From Larkinella sp. C7 (GTDB lineage Bacteria > Bacteroidota > Bacteroidia > Cytophagales > Spirosomataceae), in contig NZ_VBSL01000005.1 in NCBI RefSeq assembly GCF_006149005.1, forward strand, positions 338-64,337: a stretch of DNA of 64,000 nt, in the 5' to 3' direction. Position numbers and translations under genes: made by a program. Position 1 is the stretch's first letter, and every line of letters starts with the position of its first letter. Positions 16,660 to 25,104 of this stretch are shown piece by piece. The notes beneath the pieces were generated by a model. That model was not told where the DNA came from and ran no database searches. It saw only the letters and a program-made list of their open reading frames with translations.

Positions 16660-16688
16660 AAAGTTAAGAGTTATGAGTTAAGAGTTAA
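16660..16688. repeat. Dispersed repeat, left flank of the four-helix-bundle gene
   Basis: The block AAAGTTAAGAGTTATGAG (16660-16677) continues as TTAAGAGTTAA to 16688. It is the inverted counterpart of the block at 17077-17118, so the two flank the interrupted gene like terminal inverted repeats. It supplies that gene's last codons (Leu-Asn-Ser) and stop. Confidence 0.75.
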
Positions 16689-17075
16689 ATACTCGGGTTC
16701 CTCTTCTCGAACAAACCCGGTATTTTCTTGAGCTGTTAATAAAATTGAACCAAGAATCTTTATCAATTCCTCACAGTCACTCAACATGGATGTTGCCATT
16801 CGTTCATTCAGGTAATCAGTTGCCTGAAGCAATCGCAACCAATACCGTGTTTCACGCGCTTCTTTGTAAGCAATACTCATTTAAGCCGTGAAATCTTTGC
16901 GACTGTACCCACCAGTCGCTTCTTCTACATTTGCACCGATTGATGTGCCACTTTTCAGTAACTGCTCCGAAATTTTGTAGGGCACTTTATTGTCAATCAG
17001 CCATTTATATAGATTTACCGTTCGTACGCCAAACGAAAAACTTTTTCCCTGAATAATACTTTCCTTGCGCTCCAT
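16671..17075 (-). pseudogene. Four-helix-bundle (23S rRNA intervening-sequence type) protein, interrupted by an in-frame stop
   Basis: One reading frame of about 134 codons carries a single TAA at 16883-16881. The first part (64 residues) ends SGTSIGANVEEATGGYSRKDFTA. The second starts at the next codon (ATG AGT ATT) and reads SIAYKEARETRYWLRLLQA. Joined across the stop they give the continuous IVP/PF05635 helical-bundle signature, in which a Lys normally occupies the stop position. One base change (AAA to TAA) therefore explains the split. The ATG directly after the stop could allow a restart. Family members occur in rRNA intervening sequences and alone; their function is unsettled. The inverted repeats on both sides suggest it arrived as a unit between the lactonase and FAH genes. 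Confidence 0.85.
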
Positions 17076-17076
17076 A

Positions 17077-17118
17077 AAACTCTTAACTCATAATTCTTAA
17101 CTCTTAACTCTTAACTAT
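17077..17118. repeat. Dispersed repeat, right flank of the four-helix-bundle gene
   Basis: Three to four iterations of CTCTTAACT/TCTTAACTCAT between 17077 and 17118. Read on the minus strand it is nearly the same as the left flank at 16660-16688. The FAH-hydrolase stop at 17111 lies inside it. Confidence 0.75.
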
Positions 17119-17965
17119 AAGCAACAGCCGTCTGCTTTTGGGTTCCCAAGCCTTCGATGCCGAGTTCTACTACGTCGCCGGGTTTGAGGAAGCGTTGTGG
17201 TTTGAGGCCCATGCCGACGCCGGATGGCGTTCCGGTCGAAATGACATCCCCGGGGAGCAGCGTCATGAACTGGCTGATGTAGCTAACGAGCGTGGGAACG
17301 TCGAAAATCATGTCGTCGGTATTGGAATCCTGCAACGACTCGCCGTTGACGCGCAGCCAGAGACCCAGTTTATTCGGGTTCGGCACTTCGTCTTTTGTCA
17401 CCATAAACGGCCCGAGGGGCGCAAAGGTGTCGGCACTTTTGCCCTTTACCCACTGCCCACCGCGCTCCAACTGGAACGCCCGCTCGCTGTAGTCGTTGTG
17501 AACGGCATAGCCGGCAATGTAGTCGAAGGCGTCTTCTTTGGAAACATACGTGGCTTTTTTGCCAATGACAATCGCCAGTTCCACTTCCCAGTCCGTTTTT
17601 TCAGACGCTTTCGGAATCATCACATTGTCATCCGGACCAACCAAAGCCGTGGTGGATTTGAAAAACAAAATGGGTTCGGCCGGAACCGGTGCGTTGGTTT
17701 CAGCAGCATGTTTGGCGTAGTTCAGACCCACGCAGACAATCTTGGACGGCCGTTTGATGCACGACGCCCGGCGAACACTTCCCGACACGCTGGGGCAGCT
17801 TGATGCGTTGGTTTCCAGCCAGGTAGCCAGTTTTTCGAGACCGTTGGTCGCAAAGAAAGTTTCGTCATAATCGTGTCCGAAAGCAGTTACATCCAGACTG
17901 GCACCCGAAGGCAGCATGACACCGGGGCGTTCGTTGTCCGGTGAGCCAAAGCGAAATAGTTTCAT
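17111..17965 (-). CDS. FAH-family hydrolase, 2,4-diketo-3-deoxy-L-fuconate hydrolase candidate
   Basis: 284 residues. The fumarylacetoacetate-hydrolase fold is shown by VCVGLNYAKHAAET, EPILFFKSTTALVGPDD, TDWEVELAIVIGKKA (metal-binding Glu-x-Glu) and AGYAVHNDYSERAFQ. A further landmark is KSADTFAPLGPF, and ISTGTPSGVGMGLKPQRFLKPGDVVELGIEGLG is the closing loop. In the non-phosphorylating fucose route this enzyme cleaves the diketo acid to pyruvate and L-lactate. The cluster with fucP, fucose dehydrogenase and lactonase supports that substrate. It is the first gene of the leftward cluster; a TATTTTTG element lies about 60 bp upstream. Its last codons come from a dispersed repeat. Confidence 0.88.
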   Translation of the reverse strand: MKLFRFGSPDNERPGVMLPSGASLDVTAFGHDYDETFFATNGLEKLATWLETNASSCPSVSGSVRRASCIKRPSKIVCVGLNYAKHAAETNAPVPAEPILFFKSTTALVGPDDNVMIPKASEKTDWEVELAIVIGKKATYVSKEDAFDYIAGYAVHNDYSERAFQLERGGQWVKGKSADTFAPLGPFMVTKDEVPNPNKLGLWLRVNGESLQDSNTDDMIFDVPTLVSYISQFMTLLPGDVISTGTPSGVGMGLKPQRFLKPGDVVELGIEGLGTQKQTAVAYS

Positions 17966-18025
17966 TATGGAGGGTTTACTTTTTTGACAATAAAGGGAAA
18001 AACCGGGGGCTTATAACCTTGTGTG

Positions 18026-18033
18026 CAAAAATA
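18026..18033 (-). promoter_or_regulatory. Candidate -7 element for the fucose cluster
   Basis: Reads TATTTTTG on the minus strand, an exact TAnnTTTG match, 61 bp before the FAH-hydrolase ATG. No clear -33 TTTG partner was seen. It lies between that gene and the divergent Uma2 gene. Confidence 0.45.
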
Positions 18034-18104
18034 AAGTGTCGAAACCGGATTGTAACAGCCCCGAAGAAATCTTATTATATTTGTCAAAAGCTTTTTCTAC
18101 AAGC

Positions 18105-18719
18105 ATGACGACTATTGACGACTTCCTGAAAGCGCCAAATTTACGGGAACTGCTGGATGAACTTGAAAACGCCTGGCAGGAAGAACAACGCCGTCGTCAT
18201 CAATTCTGGGCCGAGGTCGATGAAGGGAAAAAAGCCGAGTTTATTTTGGGTGAAATCATCTACCATTCAACAGTTTATGGGCGACATTGGATGGCTTCCA
18301 ACAATATCACACGTTGGTTGCTTCCTTACGTTTATGATAATCGGTTGGGTAAAGTTGGTTATGAAAAAGTGATGGTTCGTTTAACCCGAAATGATTACGA
18401 ACCGGATATCTGTTTCTGGAAAAAGGAAAAATCAGCCCAATTTCAACAAAAACAATCGGCCTTTCCTCCACCCGATTTTGTGGTCGAAATCCTTTCCGAC
18501 AGCACAAAAGAACGCGACTACGGCATCAAGATGACTGATTATGCGCTTCATGGCGTGCAGGAATACTGGATTGTGGATGTCGAACACGAAACCGTCGAAC
18601 AATATCTGCTCGACGGAAACGCGTTTCAATTGGCGCAAAAATTGAAAGATGGTGTTCTGGAATCCGAAGTGATCAGCGGTTTTCGAATGCGTATCAAAGA
18701 AATCTTTACCGAGTCCTGA
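18105..18719 (+). CDS. Uma2-family (DUF820) PD-(D/E)xK nuclease-like protein
   Basis: 204 residues from the ATG at 18105 (MTTIDDFLKAP); an upstream in-frame start would add 28 unlike residues. The Uma2 core is complete: EFILGEIIYHSTVYGRHW, then NDYEPDICFWKKE (the PD/EPD acidic pair). PPDFVVEILSDSTKERDYGIKMTDYALHGVQEYWIVD supplies the E-x-x-x-x-K-type metal-site residues and the YxxxGVxEYWxVD signature. The family occurs in many copies in Bacteroidota and cyanobacteria with no firm function. Its stop is four bases from the convergent esterase stop. Confidence 0.88.
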   Translation: MTTIDDFLKAPNLRELLDELENAWQEEQRRRHQFWAEVDEGKKAEFILGEIIYHSTVYGRHWMASNNITRWLLPYVYDNRLGKVGYEKVMVRLTRNDYEPDICFWKKEKSAQFQQKQSAFPPPDFVVEILSDSTKERDYGIKMTDYALHGVQEYWIVDVEHETVEQYLLDGNAFQLAQKLKDGVLESEVISGFRMRIKEIFTES

Positions 18720-18722
18720 GCC

Positions 18723-21179
18723 CTACTTCCCCACCGCTTCCCGGCTCTCCAGTTTCCAGGCATTGTCAAAAAAACCGGTTTTCCGAACGCCCTTGATGCC
18801 CTCTTTGGCCATGTCCAGGCCGAAAATCATGTAATCCGGGAAACCGCTGCCGGCGGCAAAATACTGGTTGGCATCGGCAGCTTTCAAGCCTGCCAAACCG
18901 GTTCCGGTCACCACCGCCACCGATGCCACCGGACTGTCGGCACGGGGCCAGCTAAAGTAGGCACTGACGTCTTCGCCAGTATACTGCTCATCTCCAATCC
19001 GTAACGCCCCCCGACTAACCTGAATCGGGCAGTCTTTCAACAGCTTTTTCCAGGCCGAGTTGGTTGTCGCATTGCCGAAAAGCACCACGCCCCGATCGGC
19101 AAATTGCGCCGGATTAAATTCCTTGTCCGAAACCATATCCACGGCTCCATTGCCCCGGTAGTACCAGGTTTCGGCATCATACCGCGCTTTGTTAAACGCC
19201 CATTCGTTTTCGGCCGCCGTCCCCGTAGTGCCATAAACGAACACCATCCGGTGGTTAAATGGTTCTTTGAACGTGCCATTCCGGTGAGAGCCTTTCGCTG
19301 TCAAGGCCGGTTTACTGCCAATTTCCCAGGCCGCATTTTTGACAAGAAACAGTTTTTCACCCGGATTTTTGACCTGATACGCAATCGCTTTCAGACTATC
19401 CAGCGTAATTGTTACGGTTTCTCCAACGGCAAAATCCGCCAGATTCAACGACAGCAGGGCAACATTGTCGGTTTTCCCGGCAATCGTTTTGGCTTTTTTA
19501 TCACGTTTCAACTGAACCCGGCTATACTGCAACGGATGTTCCTGCTGCTCGACCGATACCCAACGCATCGTCGGTGAAATGGCAGGGTTGGCCGTCGTGA
19601 AATCGATGACGTTGACGGCGCTGTCGGCGGCAATGCGGTGCCACTTGAAATAGTCGAAAACCGGTTTCCAGTCGACGCTCTCGTTGCCGTACCAGTGCGA
19701 TCCGCCCGGATATTCGTAGTGCGTAAAATCGGGGTGAAACGTACCGAGCAGTTTGCGCATCTGACGGGCATATTCCACCGAAACCGTGCGGTCGGCGTCG
19801 CCGTGCAGAATGTAAACCCCCAGCGGTTTGTAATTGGACGCGAGGGCCAGCACGTTGCTGGGGTTACTCGTTCGCAGGAGCATTTTCTCCAGTGCCGTGC
19901 CACCTTCTTCGGGAATTTTCCCATCGTGCGAACCGTAACCAGCCAGCGTCGGATACCCGGCGCAAGGCGCAATAGCCGCCCAATTGCCGGGAAACGTCGC
20001 CCCCAGATACCAGGTACCGTGTCCGCCCATCGAGTGGCCGGTCAGGTAAATGCGCTGCGGATCAGGTTTGAATTGCTTTTTGGCAATGTCCAGCACTTCC
20101 AGGGCATCCAGTCGCCCCCAGTCTTCCCAGTTAAAGCCCCGGGGCCGCCGGTTGGTCGGAGCCACCAGAACACCCCAGTCTTTCGGCTGATACGCCCGTG
20201 CCTGTCCAATGGCCTCAACCCCCGCGCCGTGGACAGAAAAAAATAAGGCAGGAGCCTGTCCATCCGGTTTGGTTTGGGGAGCCACCCCGAAATACTGAAC
20301 ACTGCCGTCGATGGCACTGATGAAGGTCTGGCTGTAATGCTCACCCAGCGCGGCTACAGACAGCGTCAGTTCTTTTTCGTCAATCGCTTTTCCGGACTGT
20401 ACTAAACTAATCAAAACTACGCCCTCTTCTTTTTTGGAAACACCCGACGCGTCCATCCGAAACCCTACCTTGCGCGTACTCAGGGCCGGAACTGTCGGCA
20501 AATCCGTCAGTAGTTCTTTGCCAGACAGGCGACTTTTCATTTTCAGACCCGCCAGCGGTTTGCTGGTTGTGTTGACCAGTACGACAGCGCCCCAGAGCGG
20601 TTCGGTCTGGTTGCCCAATACCACACTCGGCAAGGTTGGATCTTCGATTTTCAGGAACACCGGTTTTTCGGGGAAAACGAGTTTTGCCATTAGACCCTGA
20701 AAACGCGAAAACTGCGACGTCCGCAGGTAAATTTCATTCAGTCCCTTTTTCAGCGCGACCGGAACGGCCAGCCAGCCGAGTGCATACGGATCGCCCGCGT
20801 GAGGTGCGCCGTTGACATACACCATGTTATGCCCGGTGGCCTGCAAAACGGCCACCTGATCGCGGTCGGCCTGGTACGTCAGGTAGAGGTAGCCGTTGTT
20901 GAACGAACGCCCCCGGAATTTGCCTTCTTTATCGGGCGTGACACCCTGCCAACGGAGCGAGTCGGTGCTACTGACCGACAGTCCCTGCCCCTCGGCCGGT
21001 TTTTTCAAATCCCCCCGGTATAAATGGTACGCCAGTTGATCGGTATACAAAGCCTCACGCCCGTATTGGTGACACGGCCCGATTGCCAGACCTTGAGAAA
21101 AGTTGTAAACGCGTTGCGCCTGAACCGTCAAAACCGTAGCCATGACCAGACACGCAGAAAAAAGAATGCGGTTTTTCAT
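18723..21179 (-). CDS. Secreted prolyl-oligopeptidase-type esterase/peptidase
   Basis: 818 residues from ATG 21179, which gives a signal peptide (MKNRILFSACLVM...VQAQ). The TTG six codons upstream is less likely. The alpha/beta-hydrolase triad is visible: GHSMGG with Ser383, Asp in LHGDADRTVSVEY and His in YPGGSHWYGN. The N-terminal ~330 residues are beta-rich and include a carbohydrate-binding-like segment (VLQATGHNMVYVNGAPHAGDPY). The C-terminal ~250 residues are also beta-rich, with no motif I recognise. The gene begins 18 bp after the fucosidase gene and probably shares its transcript. That suggests removal of acyl or other ester groups from the same glycan, but peptidase activity is possible. 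Confidence 0.82.
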   Translation of the reverse strand: MKNRILFSACLVMATVLTVQAQRVYNFSQGLAIGPCHQYGREALYTDQLAYHLYRGDLKKPAEGQGLSVSSTDSLRWQGVTPDKEGKFRGRSFNNGYLYLTYQADRDQVAVLQATGHNMVYVNGAPHAGDPYALGWLAVPVALKKGLNEIYLRTSQFSRFQGLMAKLVFPEKPVFLKIEDPTLPSVVLGNQTEPLWGAVVLVNTTSKPLAGLKMKSRLSGKELLTDLPTVPALSTRKVGFRMDASGVSKKEEGVVLISLVQSGKAIDEKELTLSVAALGEHYSQTFISAIDGSVQYFGVAPQTKPDGQAPALFFSVHGAGVEAIGQARAYQPKDWGVLVAPTNRRPRGFNWEDWGRLDALEVLDIAKKQFKPDPQRIYLTGHSMGGHGTWYLGATFPGNWAAIAPCAGYPTLAGYGSHDGKIPEEGGTALEKMLLRTSNPSNVLALASNYKPLGVYILHGDADRTVSVEYARQMRKLLGTFHPDFTHYEYPGGSHWYGNESVDWKPVFDYFKWHRIAADSAVNVIDFTTANPAISPTMRWVSVEQQEHPLQYSRVQLKRDKKAKTIAGKTDNVALLSLNLADFAVGETVTITLDSLKAIAYQVKNPGEKLFLVKNAAWEIGSKPALTAKGSHRNGTFKEPFNHRMVFVYGTTGTAAENEWAFNKARYDAETWYYRGNGAVDMVSDKEFNPAQFADRGVVLFGNATTNSAWKKLLKDCPIQVSRGALRIGDEQYTGEDVSAYFSWPRADSPVASVAVVTGTGLAGLKAADANQYFAAGSGFPDYMIFGLDMAKEGIKGVRKTGFFDNAWKLESREAVGK

Positions 21180-21197
21180 CGTAAGTTTGTTATTCAA

Positions 21198-22637
21198 TTA
21201 CCCAATTTTGACGACCCAAACCGGTTTCCCGGCCAGTTGTTGCCGCAGTTTTTCCGGAACACTCACCTCCACACCGCTCCCCACCTTTTTCCATTTCAAG
21301 GCCTGTTTGGTTCCCAGAATGGTCAGCGTAGCTTTGGGCTGAGTCGGTACAATCGGGAGCGTTAAAGTAGCTGGCAATACGGTTTCAGTATCTTTTGGTA
21401 AATACGACGCATACCGGACGTTACCGTTGGCGGTAAAAGCCCACTGGTTCTGGCGGTAGGGCGCCAGCGGTTTGGTGCCATACACCGACTCGCCGTTTAC
21501 CTTGATCCACTCGCCAATTTCCGCCAGCCGCGTGTAGGCTTCCTCATGCCATTCGCCGTCAGGACCGGGGGCGATATTCAGCAGCAGATTGCCGTTTTTG
21601 GCCACAATATCGACCAGCATTTGCACCAGTTTTCGGGCCGGTTTAAAGTTTTCTTTCGGAATGTACGACCAGCTATCGCCCATGGTCAGACAGCTTTCCC
21701 ACGGTATCGGCATGTAGTGATCCGGGATTTGCTGCTCGGGCGTCACGTAGTTCTCAAACTCGCCCGAAACCGTCCGGTCGACGACGAGCAAACCGGGCTG
21801 GTTCTGGCGACCCATCCCGGCGATGCGTCCCATGTCGATGTCCTGGCTGTACGGAATCGTGCGCTGCCAGCTCACGGTCGAGTCGATGGTGCTGGCCGGG
21901 CGCACCCAGCCACCATCCAGCCACAGAATATCCACTTTTCCGTAACCGGTCATCAATTCCTGAATCTGGTTGTAGGAAAAATCGCTGAATTTCTTCCAGA
22001 GCTCGGGGTATTTCTTGGGGTCGTAGCTCACGTTGCGGTCTTTCGGCGGAAAATAGGGCCACCAGTACGACTCGGTATTCCAGTCGGGTTTGGAAAAATA
22101 CGTGCCGACCATAAAGCCTTCATTTCGAAACGCTCCCAGAATTTCCTTGGTGACATTGCTGCGCGGGTTCGACGCAAACGGCGATTTGGTGCTGGTGATT
22201 TTGTAGTCGGTTTGCTTCGAATCGAACATGCAAAAACCGTCGTGGTGCTTCGTCGTGAAAATCATGTACTTCATCCCGGCGGCTTTGGCGGCCGTGGCCC
22301 AGCGCTCCGGATTGAAGCGGGTGGGGTTAAAGGTGGTTTGCAGATTTTCGTACGCCTTTTTGTACCCATACCAATTACCAGACTCCGGCCCCCGACGCAC
22401 ACACCAGCCTTCGTCTTCCGGGCAAAGCGACCACGACTCGACCACGCCCCACTGGCTGTAGGTGCCCCAGTGCATCAGCAGTCCGAATTTAATATCCTGC
22501 CACTGATTCAATTTTTTCTTCACGAGACTGTCTTTTGGCCAAACGTACTTGTCGTGATTTTGCTCGGAATGTTGCTGGGCAACGGCCGATCCGGCGAAAA
22601 CGAATCCGGTGAGCAAACCGATGAGGATGGATTTCAT
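21198..22637 (-). CDS. Alpha-L-fucosidase, GH29
   Basis: 479 residues from ATG 22637, opening a signal peptide (MKSILIGLLTGFVFAGSAVAQ). Releases terminal alpha-linked L-fucose. GH29 landmarks are WQDIKFGLLMHWGTYSQWG, MKYMIFTTKHHDGFCMFDSKQTDY, and ILWLDGGW, where Asp241 is the expected nucleophile; NLLLNIAPGPDGEW follows. The general acid/base Glu cannot be placed with certainty in this family by eye. A C-terminal beta-sandwich (~380-479) follows the barrel. It lies between the hexosaminidase and esterase genes, about 3 kb from the fucose catabolic cluster, so it is the likely source of fucose for it. Periplasmic or surface-located. Confidence 0.94.
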   Translation of the reverse strand: MKSILIGLLTGFVFAGSAVAQQHSEQNHDKYVWPKDSLVKKKLNQWQDIKFGLLMHWGTYSQWGVVESWSLCPEDEGWCVRRGPESGNWYGYKKAYENLQTTFNPTRFNPERWATAAKAAGMKYMIFTTKHHDGFCMFDSKQTDYKITSTKSPFASNPRSNVTKEILGAFRNEGFMVGTYFSKPDWNTESYWWPYFPPKDRNVSYDPKKYPELWKKFSDFSYNQIQELMTGYGKVDILWLDGGWVRPASTIDSTVSWQRTIPYSQDIDMGRIAGMGRQNQPGLLVVDRTVSGEFENYVTPEQQIPDHYMPIPWESCLTMGDSWSYIPKENFKPARKLVQMLVDIVAKNGNLLLNIAPGPDGEWHEEAYTRLAEIGEWIKVNGESVYGTKPLAPYRQNQWAFTANGNVRYASYLPKDTETVLPATLTLPIVPTQPKATLTILGTKQALKWKKVGSGVEVSVPEKLRQQLAGKPVWVVKIG

Positions 22638-22690
22638 GGGGTAAATCAACAAGGGGTAAAATGATACAAATAAAACTTTCCTTCTCTTAA

Positions 22691-25000
22691 TCAATGCAGT
22701 AGCCAGTTCGAAGGCACCTCCCGGGGCTCTTCGTTGCCTTTGCTGTATTTCAGTTTGAGGGTATACCCTCCTCCGCCTTCGATAAAGTCCAGTTCGACCG
22801 GGTGCAGACCCGCCTTCAACGCGACCTGCCCGCTTTTCTCAATCGGGCCGTGTTGTCCGTCGTTGTCAACCACCTCGCGGTTGGCGATGCGCAGGACACC
22901 ACCGTCGTCACAGGTCAGAAAAAAGCTATAAACACCGGTTTCCGGAATGGCCAGATACCCCCGAAACCGGAGTCCGAAACTGGGTGCCGTGGCCTGGTCC
23001 GGTACTTGAATCGAGCGAATTGTCAGACTATCCGTAACCGTCGCCGACGCCATTCCTTTTGAATTTTTGAACGAACCGGCGTAGTAATGAACCTGCAAAC
23101 CGGGTTGCGTCGTTCGGGCAATGACAGGCTCTGCCAACGCCTGTTGCCGAAACCGGGCGGTATACGTATCGCCTTTCAGACCACCGGGCGTAAAGGCGGC
23201 AAACGTCACCGTAGTCAACTGCGTGATGGGCAGAAATTCGGGTAAAACCGTTGAGGTCGAATCGGGTTGCAAACCGTCCGTGCGGTAGCGAATAATCAGG
23301 TGATTGGCCGGTTTCTGAACCGCAAAGAGGGCTTTGTCGACATACACATTATCTTCCGTAAACCCGGATAAATCGGGAAGACGATAGTGGACATTCAACG
23401 CGTCCAGCCGGGGATAGTGGCTTTTTAGCCGCTGTAAATAGTCCTCATACCGGTTTTCTTTCGTCCAGATCGCTTCGGCCAGAGCCGTCATTCGGGGCAT
23501 GGTCATGTAGTCGACCCGGTTTTCGGAGGGAATGTATTCCGTCCAGATATTCGCCTGCGCCCCCTGAATCGCCAAGGCTTCGGACGCGGTCAGGCCAGCC
23601 GGGATCGGGTTGAAATGATAGACATTGTCAAGGGAATTCTTGTTGGGTAAGACATCGAAATACAGCGTGTTGACGGGCGTCATCACCACCGGATTGCCGT
23701 TTTTGACAGCCTTCACCGGTGCATCCTTCACCCAGCTCCGCCAGTACATGATCGTCGCCGAGGCATTGATCCCCCCTTCCAGCGCATCGTCCCAGACCAG
23801 CAGCTTCTTGCCCTTCGACTGAACGTATTTTTCCATGCGGTGGACAAAATAACTCTGCAATTGGTTGACATCCTTCAGCCCTTCCCGCTGCATCAGCACC
23901 TTACACGCATCCGACTGCGCCCAGGTTGTTTTTTCAACCTCATCGGCTCCCAAATGAACATACGGACCTGGAAACAAGGCCATGATCTCATCCAGCACCG
24001 CTTGCGTAAATTCGTAGGTCGTTTCATTGCAGGGGCAAATCGGCACCGAAAAATCCTTGCCCCACCCCTCTTTCCCGGTGCAGCTCAGAAACGGATACGC
24101 TTTGATGGCAGCCGCCAAATGGCCCGGCATGTCGATTTCGGGAACAATGTCGATGTGCCGGTCGGCCGCGTAAGCGATGAGTTGCTTCATCTCGGCCTGG
24201 GTGTAAAAACCGCCGTACAGCGTTTTCCCGTCTTTCTGAATCAGGTGCTTCGATGGCAAGGCAAAATCCGGGTTGGTTTTCGCCCGGTCCAGCACTACCG
24301 AATCCTGGTTGTTGAACGTCCGCCAGGCCCCTATTTCCGTCAGTTTCGGGTATTTTTTGATTTCGATCCGCCAGCCCTGGTCATCGGTCAAGTGCAGGTG
24401 AAATTTATTGAATTTGTACAGTGCCAACAGGTCGATGAACTTTCGAAGATACGCCATCGAAAAGAAATGCCGCGAGACGTCCAGGTGCATCCCCCGCCAG
24501 GCATACGCCGGTTGGTCTTCAATCTGCACCGCCGGAACCGCCAGCGTTTGGACCGGGAAATTTGACCGATTTTCCAACGCTACCGGTAGCAACTGCCGCA
24601 GCGTTTGAATGGCCCGGAACATCCCCGCCGGTTCCTTTGCCGTCAACGCTATGGTTTTGGGCGTAACGGCTAGGCGGTAACCTTCCGGTGCCGTCAATCC
24701 GGCGTCATACTGAAAAATGATTTGTGTCGCCGTCGGTTTGACGGCCTTCGCCAGCGGTTTTCCAAAACCGGTTTCCAGCATCGTGCGCAAAAAGTCCGCT
24801 TCCCGCCGAAAAAGGGCGGCAGATTTCGGGATGACGATGCCGGTTTCCGGCGTCAGAACCACCTGACCCGGTTTGGGGGTCAGCGACGTCGGATACGGGA
24901 TGATGGCGTACTTTTCGGCGACGGCCTGCGCGTGTAGCGTTGACCGATTCCAGACGCTGAGTAACACCAACAAAACCACTAGTCTACTTTTTCTATACAT
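22691..25000 (-). CDS. Beta-N-acetylhexosaminidase, GH20, with C-terminal PA14 domain
   Basis: 769 residues from ATG 25000 with a signal peptide (MYRKSRLVVLLVLLSVW...HAQ). Residues ~30-150 are the GH20b domain. Residues ~155-500 are the catalytic barrel, with YAWRGMHLDVSRHFF, KFHLHLTDDQGWRIEIKKYP and VHLGADEVEKTTW, whose Asp353-Glu354 pair is catalytic in substrate-assisted hydrolysis. WRSWV and IQGAQANIWTEYI supply the +1-site Trp residues. Residues ~640-769 form a PA14 domain (VHYYAGSF, FGLRFRGYLAIPETGVYSFFL, DDGGVLRIANREVVDNDG), a likely sugar-binding module. It probably trims terminal GlcNAc/GalNAc from the same fucosylated glycan that GH29 attacks. Confidence 0.94.
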   Translation of the reverse strand: MYRKSRLVVLLVLLSVWNRSTLHAQAVAEKYAIIPYPTSLTPKPGQVVLTPETGIVIPKSAALFRREADFLRTMLETGFGKPLAKAVKPTATQIIFQYDAGLTAPEGYRLAVTPKTIALTAKEPAGMFRAIQTLRQLLPVALENRSNFPVQTLAVPAVQIEDQPAYAWRGMHLDVSRHFFSMAYLRKFIDLLALYKFNKFHLHLTDDQGWRIEIKKYPKLTEIGAWRTFNNQDSVVLDRAKTNPDFALPSKHLIQKDGKTLYGGFYTQAEMKQLIAYAADRHIDIVPEIDMPGHLAAAIKAYPFLSCTGKEGWGKDFSVPICPCNETTYEFTQAVLDEIMALFPGPYVHLGADEVEKTTWAQSDACKVLMQREGLKDVNQLQSYFVHRMEKYVQSKGKKLLVWDDALEGGINASATIMYWRSWVKDAPVKAVKNGNPVVMTPVNTLYFDVLPNKNSLDNVYHFNPIPAGLTASEALAIQGAQANIWTEYIPSENRVDYMTMPRMTALAEAIWTKENRYEDYLQRLKSHYPRLDALNVHYRLPDLSGFTEDNVYVDKALFAVQKPANHLIIRYRTDGLQPDSTSTVLPEFLPITQLTTVTFAAFTPGGLKGDTYTARFRQQALAEPVIARTTQPGLQVHYYAGSFKNSKGMASATVTDSLTIRSIQVPDQATAPSFGLRFRGYLAIPETGVYSFFLTCDDGGVLRIANREVVDNDGQHGPIEKSGQVALKAGLHPVELDFIEGGGGYTLKLKYSKGNEEPREVPSNWLLH

Positions 25001-25104
25001 ACTCACACGCTGTTCACGGTGTCTTAAAAGTGTTACTGAATTCCGGATTGCAACGGCGACGGCCGGTGATCTCCATTTCAGTGCTAATCGCGATCAGCGG
25101 ACGC

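Noticed and set aside
16671-17075. Two separate small genes of 64 and 69 residues
   Set aside because: Both lie in the same frame, directly abutting, and together form one known family fold; a single stop codon separates them.
21546-22664. A 372-codon + strand frame opposite the fucosidase gene
   Set aside because: Antisense to a clear GH29 enzyme, with no recognisable protein features. The same applies to frames at 27876-28913, 53560-54606 and the minus-strand frame 45523-46626.
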